DNA from: RUG11272 sp045226335
Lineage (GTDB): Bacteria > Bacillota > Clostridia > Christensenellales > Aristaeellaceae
DNA length: 25,106 bases
Assembly (NCBI GenBank): GCA_045226335.1
Contig: JBGVCH010000104.1
Span: 1-25,106, forward strand
Reading direction: 5' to 3'
In this document: positions 1 through 6,827 of the stretch, piece by piece
Layout: every line of letters begins with the position of its first letter
Position numbering within the stretch: position 1 is the stretch's first letter
Program-made: the position numbers and the translations under genes
Notes under the pieces: generated by a model
Seen by the model: the letters and a program-made list of their open reading frames with translations, nothing else
Databases searched by the model: none
Told to the model about the DNA's origin: nothing

Positions 1-82
1 AAAGGGATTTCGAGGCCTGCGGGCCTCGACCAGGGCTTTCCGATCGCCCTGGACCTTCGGGCTCATGCCCCTGCTTGACTTG
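1..82. repeat. GC-rich intergenic element with consecutive hairpins
   Basis: Three inverted repeats follow one another: CGAGGCC at 11-17 with GGCCTCG at 22-28, CCAGGGC at 30-36 with GCCCTGG at 46-52, and GGGC at 59-62 with GCCC at 67-70. No coding signal is convincing; the frame open from base 1 stops at 76-78. The phrase resembles GC-rich dyad elements found in many copies between genes of gut Clostridia; that link is from memory and no second copy is present in this window. The element may continue beyond the left edge. Confidence 0.45.
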
Positions 83-131
83 TAATCCTTAATTAAGAAA
101 AGTATCAGCGTTCATAAACAGGAACAGCATG

Positions 132-165
132 AAAAAGCTGCCGCGGTTTTTGCCTCCGCGGCAGC
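132..165 (-). terminator. Rho-independent terminator of the amidohydrolase gene
   Basis: Read on the minus strand, a perfect 10-bp stem (GCTGCCGCGG with CCGCGGCAGC, plus-strand 137-146 and 156-165) with a 9-base loop is followed directly by TTTTT. It lies 25 bases beyond the stop codon of the amidohydrolase. Confidence 0.9.
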
Positions 166-189
166 CCTGTCTTTGGGCACGGGACCGGT

Positions 190-1353
190 TTACGCCTCCA
201 GCACCGGTTTTCCGTTGACAAACACCTGCCTGGCCCGGGCCTGGATGTCGTGTAGGGGATCCGACGTGAAAACCGCGATGTCGGCGTCCTTGCCGATCTC
301 GATGGAGCCCAGGCGGTCCTCCACCCCGGCCACCCTGGCGGGGTTCAGGGTGATGGCGCGCCAGGCCTCCTCCTCCGGCAGGCCTTCCCGCACCGCCAGG
401 CCGGCGCACAGGGCCAGGTGGTACAGGGGGATCACCGGCGCGTCGGTGATAATGCACACCGGCAGCCCGGCCTTGTACAGGATGCCGGGGGTGGCGAAGG
501 TCTTGTTCTTCAGCTCAAACTTGCTCTTGTTGCCCAGGCTTGGGCCCACCAGCACAGGGTAGCCCTTCTTCGCCAGGGTGTCGGCGATGAGGTGGCCGTC
601 GGTGCAGTGGTCCAGGGTCATGCGGATGTTGAACTCCTCGGCGATGCGGATGGCGGTGAGCATGTCGTCGGCCCGGTGGGCGTGGACCTTCAGGGGGATC
701 TCCCGGCGGATCACCGGCAGCATGGCCTCCAGCTTGATGTCGTAGGGTTTCTTCTTGTCGGGGTCCTTCTCCGCCTCCGCGATCTCCTCGGCGTAGCGGC
801 GGGTCTTCTCCAGAGTCTCCCTCAGCAGCGCGGCCACGCCCATGCGGGTGACGGGGGCTTTGCGGCCCTGCTGGCCGTAACAGCCCTTGGGGTTCTCGCC
901 GAAGGCCGCCTTCATGGCCGCGGGGTTCTTCAGCACCATGTCGTCCACCACGCTGCCCGCCAGCTTGATGGCCACGAACGTGCCGCCCAGCACGTTGGCG
1001 GAGCCGGGCCCGGTGATGGCCGCGGTGACGCCCCCCGCCAGCGCCAGGCGGAAGGCCTCGTCCTGGGGGTTGATGCCGTCGATGCCCCGCATCTGCGGCG
1101 TCACGGGGTCGGAGGTCTCGTTGTAGTCCGCGCCCTCCCAGCGGATGGCCTCCTCGTCCAGGCCGATGTGGGTGTGGGCGTCCATGAGGCCGGGGGTGAT
1201 GAGGCAGCCGGAGGCGTCATAGACCTCCGTGCCCTCGGGGATCGGCAGGCCGGTGCCCACCGCGGCGATCCGGCCGTTGTCGATGAGGATCTGTCCGCCG
1301 GGGATGTCGCCCCCGGTGATGGTTTTCACGGTTCCGCCCTGGATCAGCAGCAT
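190..1353 (-). CDS. Amidohydrolase, imidazolonepropionase-like
   Basis: This is a 387-residue metal-dependent hydrolase of the amidohydrolase superfamily, the group containing imidazolonepropionases and other cyclic-amide or amidine hydrolases; the substrate cannot be read from the sequence. An N-terminal beta segment (LLIQGGTVKTITGG) leads to the metal motif DAHTHIG with His60 and His62. Further expected metal or catalytic residues lie in KVHAHRADD, DHCTDGH and ITDAPVIP, and the C-terminal strand GKDADIAVFTSDP closes the composite beta domain. The start at 1353 is preferred because GGAGG lies 7 bases upstream; longer in-frame extensions lack a ribosome site and run into the terminator of the preceding sigma gene. 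No signal peptide is seen, so it is probably cytoplasmic. It ends at a strong terminator and is separated from the upstream sigma gene by another, so it is probably monocistronic, although no clear promoter is visible in the short gap. Confidence 0.9.
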   Translation of the reverse strand: MLLIQGGTVKTITGGDIPGGQILIDNGRIAAVGTGLPIPEGTEVYDASGCLITPGLMDAHTHIGLDEEAIRWEGADYNETSDPVTPQMRGIDGINPQDEAFRLALAGGVTAAITGPGSANVLGGTFVAIKLAGSVVDDMVLKNPAAMKAAFGENPKGCYGQQGRKAPVTRMGVAALLRETLEKTRRYAEEIAEAEKDPDKKKPYDIKLEAMLPVIRREIPLKVHAHRADDMLTAIRIAEEFNIRMTLDHCTDGHLIADTLAKKGYPVLVGPSLGNKSKFELKNKTFATPGILYKAGLPVCIITDAPVIPLYHLALCAGLAVREGLPEEEAWRAITLNPARVAGVEDRLGSIEIGKDADIAVFTSDPLHDIQARARQVFVNGKPVLEA

Positions 1354-1396
1354 TTCGTATCCTCCGTTCATGATCGGTCTCAGCCTTCCGCGTGCC

Positions 1397-1434
1397 AAAA
1401 GGGACCCGCGCCAGCCCATCGCGCCGGGTCCCTT
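1397..1434 (-). terminator. Terminator of the sigma factor operon
   Basis: The minus strand shows AAGGGACCCG pairing with CGGGTCCCTT (plus-strand 1425-1434 and 1399-1408), followed by TTGGC so that the run reads CTTTTGG. The stem is 10 bp; the U-tract is short but part of it lies in the stem. It lies eight bases after the sigma factor stop codon. Confidence 0.75.
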
Positions 1435-1441
1435 CTCGGTC

Positions 1442-1927
1442 TCAGAAGTCGCCCAGTTCACGGCGCAGCGACTTCAGCGCCGCCTGGTGACGGAGCTTCA
1501 CCGCACCGTAACTGATCCCCAAAATCTCGGCAATCTCCGTCAGCGGCTTGCCGTCGTAATAGCGCAGAACCACGATCTCCGCCAGATTCTGCGGCAGCTT
1601 GCGAAGCGCGGCGGCCAGCTCGCTGAGGGTCTCCGTCCGCAGCAGGTCCGCGTCCACTTCAGTGTCGTCCGCAAGGTTCTCGTCCAGCTCATCCGACGGA
1701 TGGTTCCGCCGGAAAAAGTCGATGACGGTGTTGCGGGTAATGGTGAAGATCCAGGTGCTCAGGGAGGATTTCTCGCTGTCGTAATCCCCGATCTTGAGAA
1801 GAATCTTCTCAAACACGCCGGAGCACAAATCTTCGGCGTCCGCGGCGCTTTGCACCCGCGCCCGGATATAGCCCATCACCTTGCCCTGATACTCCGTATA
1901 AATCCGTCCGACGTCCGGCTCGGTCAT
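1442..1927 (-). CDS. RNA polymerase sigma factor, sigma-70/ECF type
   Basis: This 161-residue protein has the two-domain plan of an extracytoplasmic-function sigma factor. Region 2 covers about residues 5-75 (YTEYQGKVMGYIRARV, then AEDLCSGVFEKIL and STWIFTITRNTVIDFFRR, the core-binding and -10 recognition part). Region 4 covers about 110-158 (LPQNLAEIVVLRYYDG, then LTEIAEILGISYGAVKLRH, the -35-binding helix-turn-helix). Region 3 is absent. Its ATG overlaps the TGA of the upstream 63-residue gene as ATGA, so the two are probably translationally coupled; AGGAG lies 11 bases before the ATG. No recognisable zinc-type anti-sigma factor (HxxxCxxC) is beside it, so the way it is controlled is open; the coupled small protein is the obvious candidate. 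Confidence 0.92.
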   Translation of the reverse strand: MTEPDVGRIYTEYQGKVMGYIRARVQSAADAEDLCSGVFEKILLKIGDYDSEKSSLSTWIFTITRNTVIDFFRRNHPSDELDENLADDTEVDADLLRTETLSELAAALRKLPQNLAEIVVLRYYDGKPLTEIAEILGISYGAVKLRHQAALKSLRRELGDF

Positions 1928-2115
1928 TTCTGCGGCTTCTCCTGGGTTTTCTGCTGCATGAGACCGGGGTCTCCCGCGGCATTGACGTATTCGAGCTCAC
2001 CGGTGCTCAGCTCACGCCGCGAGAGGCGGGTGTGAACCGCGTCGATCACCTGACGCAGGTCCTGATTGCCCGCAAACTTCTGGAAATCGAAGAGCGCGGC
2101 CAGTTTCTTCTCCAA
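1924..2115 (-). CDS. Small protein coupled to the sigma factor, unknown function
   Basis: I do not recognise this 63-residue protein. A TTG start is chosen because AAAGGAGGGG lies 9 bases upstream, whereas the first upstream ATG in the same frame lacks a ribosome site. It is soluble-looking, with no membrane segment and no Cys or His cluster: MEKKLAALFDFQKFAGN, then a predicted helix DLRQVIDAVHTRLSRR, the motif LSTGELEYVNAAGD, and a Gln/Lys-rich tail (MQQKTQEKPQK). Its stop overlaps the sigma factor start (ATGA), which implies equimolar, coupled production and suggests a partner or regulator of that sigma factor. That role is inference only. Confidence 0.7.
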   Translation of the reverse strand: MEKKLAALFDFQKFAGNQDLRQVIDAVHTRLSRRELSTGELEYVNAAGDPGLMQQKTQEKPQK

Positions 2116-2229
2116 TACGCATCCCCTCCTTTCATCCGTCCTCATGGATTGATACGAAGCAATCGGCAGGCTGGCAGGCCCTGAGGCCCGCTTTTTTTCC
2201 GGCAGGGTGCGTGCCGGTTTTCTCCTGAT

Positions 2230-2258
2230 ATGGTAGCACAAAATGAGACGCCGCGCAA
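2230..2258 (-). promoter_or_regulatory. Probable promoter of the sigma factor operon
   Basis: On the minus strand TTGCGC (plus 2253-2258), a 17-base spacer and an extended -10 TGcTACCAT (TACCAT at plus 2230-2235) lie about 115 bases before the TTG start. The -35 match is only moderate; the TG extension compensates. Confidence 0.5.
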
Positions 2259-2268
2259 GGTCCAACAT

Positions 2269-2290
2269 CGCGGATTGACAAATATCCGCG
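2269..2290. promoter_or_regulatory. Perfect 7-bp dyad upstream of the sigma operon promoter
   Basis: CGCGGAT (2269-2275) and ATCCGCG (2284-2290) flank an 8-base AT-rich centre, TGACAAAT. The dyad lies just upstream of the proposed -35 of the minus-strand sigma operon and between two divergent genes, a placement suited to an activator or shared operator. No known family motif is recognised. Confidence 0.3.
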
Positions 2291-2341
2291 TCCCGCCGCT
2301 TCCCGGAATCGACCCGCGGGTGATCCTGTGATCTAAAGAGG

Positions 2342-2370
2342 ACATTTCTCCGCGCAAATCGTGCTACACT
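2342..2370 (+). promoter_or_regulatory. Possible promoter of the secreted-protein gene
   Basis: An extended -10 element TGcTACACT (TACACT at 2365-2370) lies about 30 bases before the start codon at 2402. The hexamer 17 bases upstream (ACATTT) is a poor -35, so the call depends on the -10. Confidence 0.35.
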
Positions 2371-2401
2371 CCCTTTACTCCAATGAAAGGCGGTGTGATC
2401 C

Positions 2402-2848
2402 ATGAAACGGTTTTACGCACGCATCCTGAGCCTCCTGGCGGCCTTCGTCCTGCTGCTGCCGGCCGGCGCCGCGCTGGCGGACACCCGGGTGAACCTCGCC
2501 AGCCTGAGCGACGACGAGCTGGTCGCCCTGCTGGAACAGGTCAACGCGGAGGTGGTCAGCCGGGGCATCCGGAAGACCGCCGTGCTGCCCAAGGGGGCGT
2601 ACATCGCCGGCCGGGACATCCCCGCCGGACGGTACGTCTTCACCTGCATGGCCAGGGGCAGCGACTGGGGCAATGTGACCGTCTACTCCGACGGAGGCAA
2701 GGGCAAGCAGCTCATGTGGCACGTGATGGCGGCCCCGGACGCCGGGGAGGAGCCCGAGCAGGTGTACATCACCCTGAGCGAGGGCGACGAGCTGAAGTCC
2801 GGCATTCCTTTCAGCCTGACCGTGGCCGGGGGCGTGGTGTTCAGGTAA
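2402..2848 (+). CDS. Small secreted protein of unknown function
   Basis: The 148-residue product begins with a clear Sec signal peptide: basic MKRFYAR, a hydrophobic core (ILSLLAAFVLLLPAG), and an Ala-Leu-Ala cleavage site near residue 26. The mature part opens with a helix (LASLSDDELVALLEQVNAEVVSRG), followed by a beta-rich module with GAYIAGRDIPAGRYVF, VTVYSDG, VYITLSEGDEL and IPFSLTVAGGVVF. The 'DIPAGRY ... LSEGDEL' pattern occurs in other exported clostridial proteins, as I recall, without an assigned function. AAAGGCGG lies 8 bases before the ATG. It is exported and, lacking a sorting signal or lipobox, is probably released. The following XRE gene lies 125 bases downstream beyond a hairpin, so cotranscription is uncertain. 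Confidence 0.8.
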   Translation: MKRFYARILSLLAAFVLLLPAGAALADTRVNLASLSDDELVALLEQVNAEVVSRGIRKTAVLPKGAYIAGRDIPAGRYVFTCMARGSDWGNVTVYSDGGKGKQLMWHVMAAPDAGEEPEQVYITLSEGDELKSGIPFSLTVAGGVVFR

Positions 2849-2884
2849 CGGCGCCATCAGCCCGGCAGACCCACCGAAAACGAA

Positions 2885-2925
2885 ACGCGGAAGGCGCCGC
2901 AGCCCGGTTGCGGTGCCTTCTCGCG
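2885..2925 (+). terminator. Hairpin after the secreted-protein gene, weak terminator or attenuator
   Basis: AAGGCGCCGCA (2891-2901) pairs with TGCGGTGCCTT (2909-2919) with one G-T wobble, extended by ACGCG with CGCGT. No T-run follows, so termination would be weak; it could instead be an RNA-stability or attenuation stem before the XRE gene. Confidence 0.4.
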
Positions 2926-2973
2926 TTCGCAAAAATCACAAGGCTGTTATGGGGACAGAAAGGAGAATGCAGC

Positions 2974-3228
2974 ATGCCCTATAACAGCAAAGCTTTCGGG
3001 ATCGTGGTCAGCAGGCTCAGGACGGAGCGGGGGATCACCCAGGAGCGCTTCTCGGCCTTCGCCGGCATCAGCAGGAGCCACCTGACGATGATCGAGAACG
3101 GCCGGAAGACCGTGCGCCTCAGCACCCTCTGGCGCCTGGCGGAGGCCCTCGGGCTCCGGCCGTCGGACCTGGTGCGGCTGGCGGAAGCGGAGTCGGCCCC
3201 CGCGGCGGACACAACAGACAGCGACTGA
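2974..3228 (+). CDS. XRE-family helix-turn-helix regulator
   Basis: This is an 84-residue single-domain Cro/CI-type DNA-binding protein. The five-helix fold spans about residues 5-68: FGIVVSRLRTERGITQERFS, then the recognition region AGISRSHLTMIENGRKTVRL, then STLWRLAEALGLRPSDLV. The tail is short, acidic and rich in Ala, with no sensor domain. The start at 2974 is fixed by AGGAG 8 bases upstream. The longer in-frame reading upstream crosses the previous gene's end and hairpin and is not credible. The gene is followed after 16 bases by a small membrane-protein gene and is probably cotranscribed with it; target sites are unknown. Confidence 0.9.
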   Translation: MPYNSKAFGIVVSRLRTERGITQERFSAFAGISRSHLTMIENGRKTVRLSTLWRLAEALGLRPSDLVRLAEAESAPAADTTDSD

Positions 3229-3244
3229 GAAGGGAGAGGACGGG

Positions 3245-3460
3245 ATGAGTATGATTCGCATTGTGGCAGGCCTGGCGTTTCTGGGGATCGCGGCGTTCGC
3301 GGCGGGCTGCGCCGCCGGAGGTTTTTTGGAGAAGAAGATCAGCGGCGCCCACCGCCTCCTGGGCTTCGAGACGTACGCGGACGAGACGGGACACCACACG
3401 GTCATCCGCTTCGGCAACGGCGACGAGATGACCGTCGACGGGGAGACCCGGACGGACTGA
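3245..3460 (+). CDS. Small membrane-anchored or lipoprotein, unknown function
   Basis: The product has 71 residues with one N-terminal hydrophobic stretch (IRIVAGLAFLGIAAFAAG) ending at Cys22. FAAGC is a weak lipobox, so this is either a lipoprotein or a single-pass anchor. The remainder is polar: GGFLEKKISG, then a short beta-type segment (HHTVIRFGNGDEMTVDGETRTD). GGGAGAGG lies just before the ATG. The 16-base gap to the XRE gene suggests an operon. Homologues are not recognised. Confidence 0.65.
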   Translation: MSMIRIVAGLAFLGIAAFAAGCAAGGFLEKKISGAHRLLGFETYADETGHHTVIRFGNGDEMTVDGETRTD

Positions 3461-3470
3461 AACCGGCGGC

Positions 3471-3497
3471 GCCCGGGAGCCTGACCGGTTCCCGGGC
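3471..3497. terminator. Strong hairpin between convergent genes
   Basis: GCCCGGGA (3471-3478) and TCCCGGGC (3490-3497) form a perfect 8-bp GC-rich stem between the ends of the plus-strand small gene (3460) and the minus-strand SCP2 gene (3507). There is no T-tract in either direction, so factor-independent termination would be weak. Confidence 0.45.
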
Positions 3498-3506
3498 CCC
3501 CGCGCG

Positions 3507-3830
3507 TCACTTCATCAATTTGGCCAGCGCCAGGAGTTTGGCTTTGTTGCCGGAGATCCGCACCTTGCCGAAGAGAAGGGCCTTGGCCGGGGAGAGGGTG
3601 CCGTTGATGATCTTCAGCAGGTCGCCCTCGTCGGCGGTGACGGTGCAGTCCGGGTTTTCCTCCGCCGTCTCCGGCAGGGTCAGAACACCGTCCGACAGCC
3701 GCACGAGGTAGGAACGCCCCTGGCGGGTGTTCAGGCAGAACAGCCCATCATGTCCCCGGAGCTGTTCCCGCCCCTCGGCGGCCATGGCGGGCATCGCCTC
3801 GACAAAGGCATCCAGCGTTTCGTATTGCAT
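3507..3830 (-). CDS. SCP2 sterol-binding-like domain protein
   Basis: This 107-residue protein matches the SCP2 fold, a lipid-binding cavity domain that in bacteria often occurs alone or with oxidoreductases. The C-terminal half carries the diagnostic run PDCTVTADEGDLLKIING, then LSPAKALLFGKVRISGN and KAKLLALAKLMK; the first half (YETLDAFVEAMPAMA, YLVRLSDGVLTL) gives the opening helix and beta strands. The start at 3830 is chosen because AAGGA lies 8 bases upstream; the longer reading has no ribosome site and overlaps the flavodoxin gene. It begins 4 bases after the flavodoxin stop codon, so the two are surely cotranscribed. Together they suggest a redox or hydrophobic-ligand function, with no known substrate. 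Confidence 0.85.
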   Translation of the reverse strand: MQYETLDAFVEAMPAMAAEGREQLRGHDGLFCLNTRQGRSYLVRLSDGVLTLPETAEENPDCTVTADEGDLLKIINGTLSPAKALLFGKVRISGNKAKLLALAKLMK

Positions 3831-3834
3831 AAGC

Positions 3835-4251
3835 TCAGTCCTTTCCGGCCGTCTGTGCGGCAAAATCCGCGGCGGCGCGCAGTTCCTCCCGATCCGGGTG
3901 GCCCTTCCGGATGAAGTGGAAGGCGCCCTTGCAGCGGTATTCCTTTTCGCTCAGGGTGAAGCCTCCCTCCTTGACCAGCTTCGCGATCTGGCCGCGGGTG
4001 GAGCGCCCGGAGGTGCTGGAGCACACGTTGACGACCTCCACGGCGTTCTTCGCCTCGGCCAGCAGGAAGGCCTTCAGCCGCGGGTCGATCATGCCCCCGT
4101 ACATGCCGTTGCAGAGGAAGAGCAAATCGACAGGCTCCTTCAGACCCTCGGAGACATCCAGGGCCGGAACCCCCAGCTTCGCGGCGATGGCCTCGGCGAT
4201 TTGCCTGCTGTGGCCGGTCTGGGTACAGTAGCGGATGGCGACTGCGGACAT
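3835..4251 (-). CDS. Flavodoxin-family protein
   Basis: The 138-residue length and fold pattern fit a short-chain flavodoxin, an FMN-binding electron carrier or flavodoxin-like reductase. The first strand and phosphate loop read VAIRYCTQTGHSRQIAEAIA (TQTGHS binding the FMN phosphate). VDLLFLCNGMYGG and VEVVNVCSSTSGRST correspond to the loops that contact the isoalloxazine ring. ATG at 4251 is preferred: AAGGAG lies 8 bases upstream, while the GTG three codons earlier overlaps that ribosome site. The gene starts only 19 bases after the clpC stop with no terminator between them, so it is probably the fifth gene of the CtsR-controlled operon, followed by the SCP2 gene. This would make it heat- or protein-stress inducible, which is inference. 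Confidence 0.88.
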   Translation of the reverse strand: MSAVAIRYCTQTGHSRQIAEAIAAKLGVPALDVSEGLKEPVDLLFLCNGMYGGMIDPRLKAFLLAEAKNAVEVVNVCSSTSGRSTRGQIAKLVKEGGFTLSEKEYRCKGAFHFIRKGHPDREELRAAADFAAQTAGKD

Positions 4252-4270
4252 GGGATCCACTCCTTTTCTT

Positions 4271-6817
4271 TTATTCGTTTTCTTCCATGGGCACGGCGGT
4301 GCCCGCTTTTCTCTCCACCCGGATCTCGCCGTCCCGGACCGTCAGCAGCATGGTGTCCCCCAGGGCCACCCGGCCGGCGATGAGTTCCTCGGACAGGGTG
4401 TCCTCCACCGTGCGCTGGATCAGCCGCCGCAGGGGCCGGGCGCCGTACTTGGGGTCGTAGCCCTCCTCCGCCAGGAAGCGCACCGCTTCGTCGTCCCAGG
4501 TTAGGGTTGCGCCGCGCTCCTTCAGCAGGTCCGCCACCTGGCCCAGCATCAGCACGGTGATGGCCCGGATGTCCTCCTCGCTCAGGGCGTGGAAGACGAT
4601 GGTCTCGTCCAGGCGGTTCAGGAACTCGGGGCGGAAGCGCTCCTTCAGGGCGTGCATGACGGTGTCCTTCATCCGGGCGTAACTGCGGGCGTCCGCCTGG
4701 CTGCTCTGCGCGCCGAAGCCCAGCGCCTTCGCCTGATCGATCTCGTGGGCGCCGGCGTTGGAGGTCATGACGATGACGGTGTTCTTGAAAGAGACCACCC
4801 GGCCCGCGTTGTCCGTCAGCCGGCCATCCTCCAGCACCTGCAGAAGGATGTTGAACACATCCGGGTGCGCCTTCTCGATCTCGTCCAGCAGCACCACGCT
4901 GTACGGCTTGCGCCGCACGGCTTCCGTCAGCTGGCCGCCCTCCTCATAGCCCACATACCCCGGGGCGGCGCCGATGAGGCGGGACACGGTGAACTTCTCC
5001 ATGTACTCGGACATATCCACCCGGATCACGGCGTTCTCGTCGCCGAAGATGGCCTCCCCCAGGGCGCGGCACAGCTCCGTCTTGCCCACGCCGGTGGGAC
5101 CCAGGAAGAGGAAGGAGCCGATGGGGCGCCGGGGATCCTTCAACCCGGCCCGGGCCCGGCGGATGGCTCTGGCCACGGCGTTCACGGCCTCGTCCTGGCC
5201 GATGACCCGCCGGTGCAGGTCCTCCTCCAGGTGCATCAGCCGCTGGGCCTCCGTCTCGCTCATCTGCTCCACGGGGATGCCGGTCCAGCTGGCCACGATG
5301 GCGGCGATGTCCCGGGTGTCCACCACGCTGCGGGCCTCGCTGCGGCTGCTGTCCCAGGCGGCGCGCTTCTCCTGGATCTCCTGGCGCAGGGCGCGCTCCT
5401 CGTCCCGCATGGCGGCGGCCTTTTCAAAGTCCTGGTGGGAGATGGCTTCCTTCTTCTCGATGAGGACGGCCTCCAGGCGCTCCTCCTGCTCCTTCACGTC
5501 CGGCGGGGTGGTGAAGGCCTCGATGCGCACCCGGGAGGCGGCCTCGTCCATCAGGTCGATGGCCTTGTCGGGCAGAAAGCGGTCGGTGATGTAGCGGTCG
5601 CTGAGATGCACCGCGGCGATGAGGGCCTCGTCGGTGATCCGCACCTTGTGGTGGGCCTCGTAGCGGTCCCGGAGGCCGAAGAGGATCTGCTCCGCCTCCT
5701 CCGGGGTGGGCTCGCCCACCGTCACGGGCTGGAAGCGGCGCTCCAGGGCGGCGTCCTTCTCGATGTGCTTGCGGTATTCGTCCAGGGTGGTGGCGCCGAT
5801 GCACTGCAGTTCGCCCCGGGCCAGCACGGGCTTCAGGATGTTGGCGGCGTCCAGGCTGCCCTCGCTGTTGCCCGCGCCGATGATGGTGTGGAATTCGTCG
5901 ATAAACAGGAGGATGTTGCCATCCTTGCGGATCTCCTCCAGGCATTTCTTGAGGCGCTCCTCAAACTCGCCCCGGTACTTGCTCCCCGCGATCATGGCGG
6001 AGAGGTCCAGGGTGAGGACCCGTTTGCCGGAGAGCATCTCGGGCACGCCGCCGCTGACGATGCGCTGGGCCAGGCCCTCCGCCACGGCGGTCTTGCCCAC
6101 GCCGGGCTCCCCGATGAGCACCGGGTTGTTCTTGGTGCGGCGGATCAGGATCTGGATGACCCGCTGGATCTCCGTGTCCCGGCCGATGACCGGGTCCAGC
6201 TCGTTCTTCTGGGCGGCCTCCGTCAGGTCCCGGGTGTACTGCTTCAGGGCGCTGTTGCGGCGGGCGCGGTCGGCCTGCATCTCCTGCGGGGACACGCCGC
6301 GCCGGGGCATGAAGGGGCTCTTGCCGGCGGGCTCGTCCACGGCCTGGCCGCCGCCGTCCCCCTCCGCGGGGCCCACGGTCGGCTCGCCGTCGTTCAGCAG
6401 CTGCTGCACCTGGGCTTCCGCCTGGGCGAAATCCACCCCCAGCTTCTTCAGGATGCTGTAAGCCAGGCTGTCCCGGTCGTTCAGCAGGGCCAGCCACAGG
6501 TGCTCCGCGGTGACGTAGCTCTGGCCGTACTGGTGGGAGCAGGCGATGGCCTCGTCCAGGAGCTTCTTCATCCGCGGGGTCATGTCGAACCGCGTGGGGG
6601 CCGGCTGGGCGGACGGATCCACGCCGCCCGCCAGCAGCTGCTCCACCACCTTGTCGGCGTCGGCATGGGCCGTGATCTCCTTGGGGAGGTTGTTGTCCAC
6701 CCGCAGCAGGGAGATCAGCAGGTGCTCGGTGCCCACATAGCGCTGGTGCAGCTTCATGGCTTCCCGCTGGGCGTTGGCGATGGCCTTCTGGGCCCGTTCG
6801 GTGAATCTTCCGTACAT
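4271..6817 (-). CDS. clpC: ATP-dependent Clp protease ATP-binding subunit ClpC
   Basis: This 848-residue AAA+ unfoldase feeds substrates, including arginine-phosphorylated proteins, into ClpP. The N-domain has two Clp_N repeats (FTERAQKAIANAQREAMKL at the start; residues 1-145). D1 has Walker A GEPGVGKTAVAEGLA and Walker B LLFIDEFHTIIGAG. The ClpC-specific middle domain with a UVR-type segment (IEKKEAISHQDFEKAAAMRD) binds McsA/McsB or MecA-type adaptors. D2 has GPTGVGKTELCRALGE and VVLLDEIEKAHPDVF. An LGF tripeptide (KALGFGA) provides the ClpP-docking loop. Length and domain order are normal. AAGGAG lies 6 bases before the ATG and 10 bases separate it from mcsB. No second promoter is evident, so it depends on the CtsR promoter upstream of ctsR. 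Confidence 0.98.
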   Translation of the reverse strand: MYGRFTERAQKAIANAQREAMKLHQRYVGTEHLLISLLRVDNNLPKEITAHADADKVVEQLLAGGVDPSAQPAPTRFDMTPRMKKLLDEAIACSHQYGQSYVTAEHLWLALLNDRDSLAYSILKKLGVDFAQAEAQVQQLLNDGEPTVGPAEGDGGGQAVDEPAGKSPFMPRRGVSPQEMQADRARRNSALKQYTRDLTEAAQKNELDPVIGRDTEIQRVIQILIRRTKNNPVLIGEPGVGKTAVAEGLAQRIVSGGVPEMLSGKRVLTLDLSAMIAGSKYRGEFEERLKKCLEEIRKDGNILLFIDEFHTIIGAGNSEGSLDAANILKPVLARGELQCIGATTLDEYRKHIEKDAALERRFQPVTVGEPTPEEAEQILFGLRDRYEAHHKVRITDEALIAAVHLSDRYITDRFLPDKAIDLMDEAASRVRIEAFTTPPDVKEQEERLEAVLIEKKEAISHQDFEKAAAMRDEERALRQEIQEKRAAWDSSRSEARSVVDTRDIAAIVASWTGIPVEQMSETEAQRLMHLEEDLHRRVIGQDEAVNAVARAIRRARAGLKDPRRPIGSFLFLGPTGVGKTELCRALGEAIFGDENAVIRVDMSEYMEKFTVSRLIGAAPGYVGYEEGGQLTEAVRRKPYSVVLLDEIEKAHPDVFNILLQVLEDGRLTDNAGRVVSFKNTVIVMTSNAGAHEIDQAKALGFGAQSSQADARSYARMKDTVMHALKERFRPEFLNRLDETIVFHALSEEDIRAITVLMLGQVADLLKERGATLTWDDEAVRFLAEEGYDPKYGARPLRRLIQRTVEDTLSEELIAGRVALGDTMLLTVRDGEIRVERKAGTAVPMEENE

Positions 6818-6827
6818 TTCTTTCTCC

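Noticed and set aside
1..78. Plus-strand frame open from base 1 to a TGA at 76-78 as the end of a truncated gene
   Set aside because: The same bases form consecutive hairpins and the short peptide has no family sign; an intergenic element explains it better, although a gene end cannot be excluded.
2383..2973. N-terminal extension of the XRE regulator
   Set aside because: The in-frame extension overlaps the secreted-protein gene and a hairpin, and a good ribosome site precedes the ATG at 2974.
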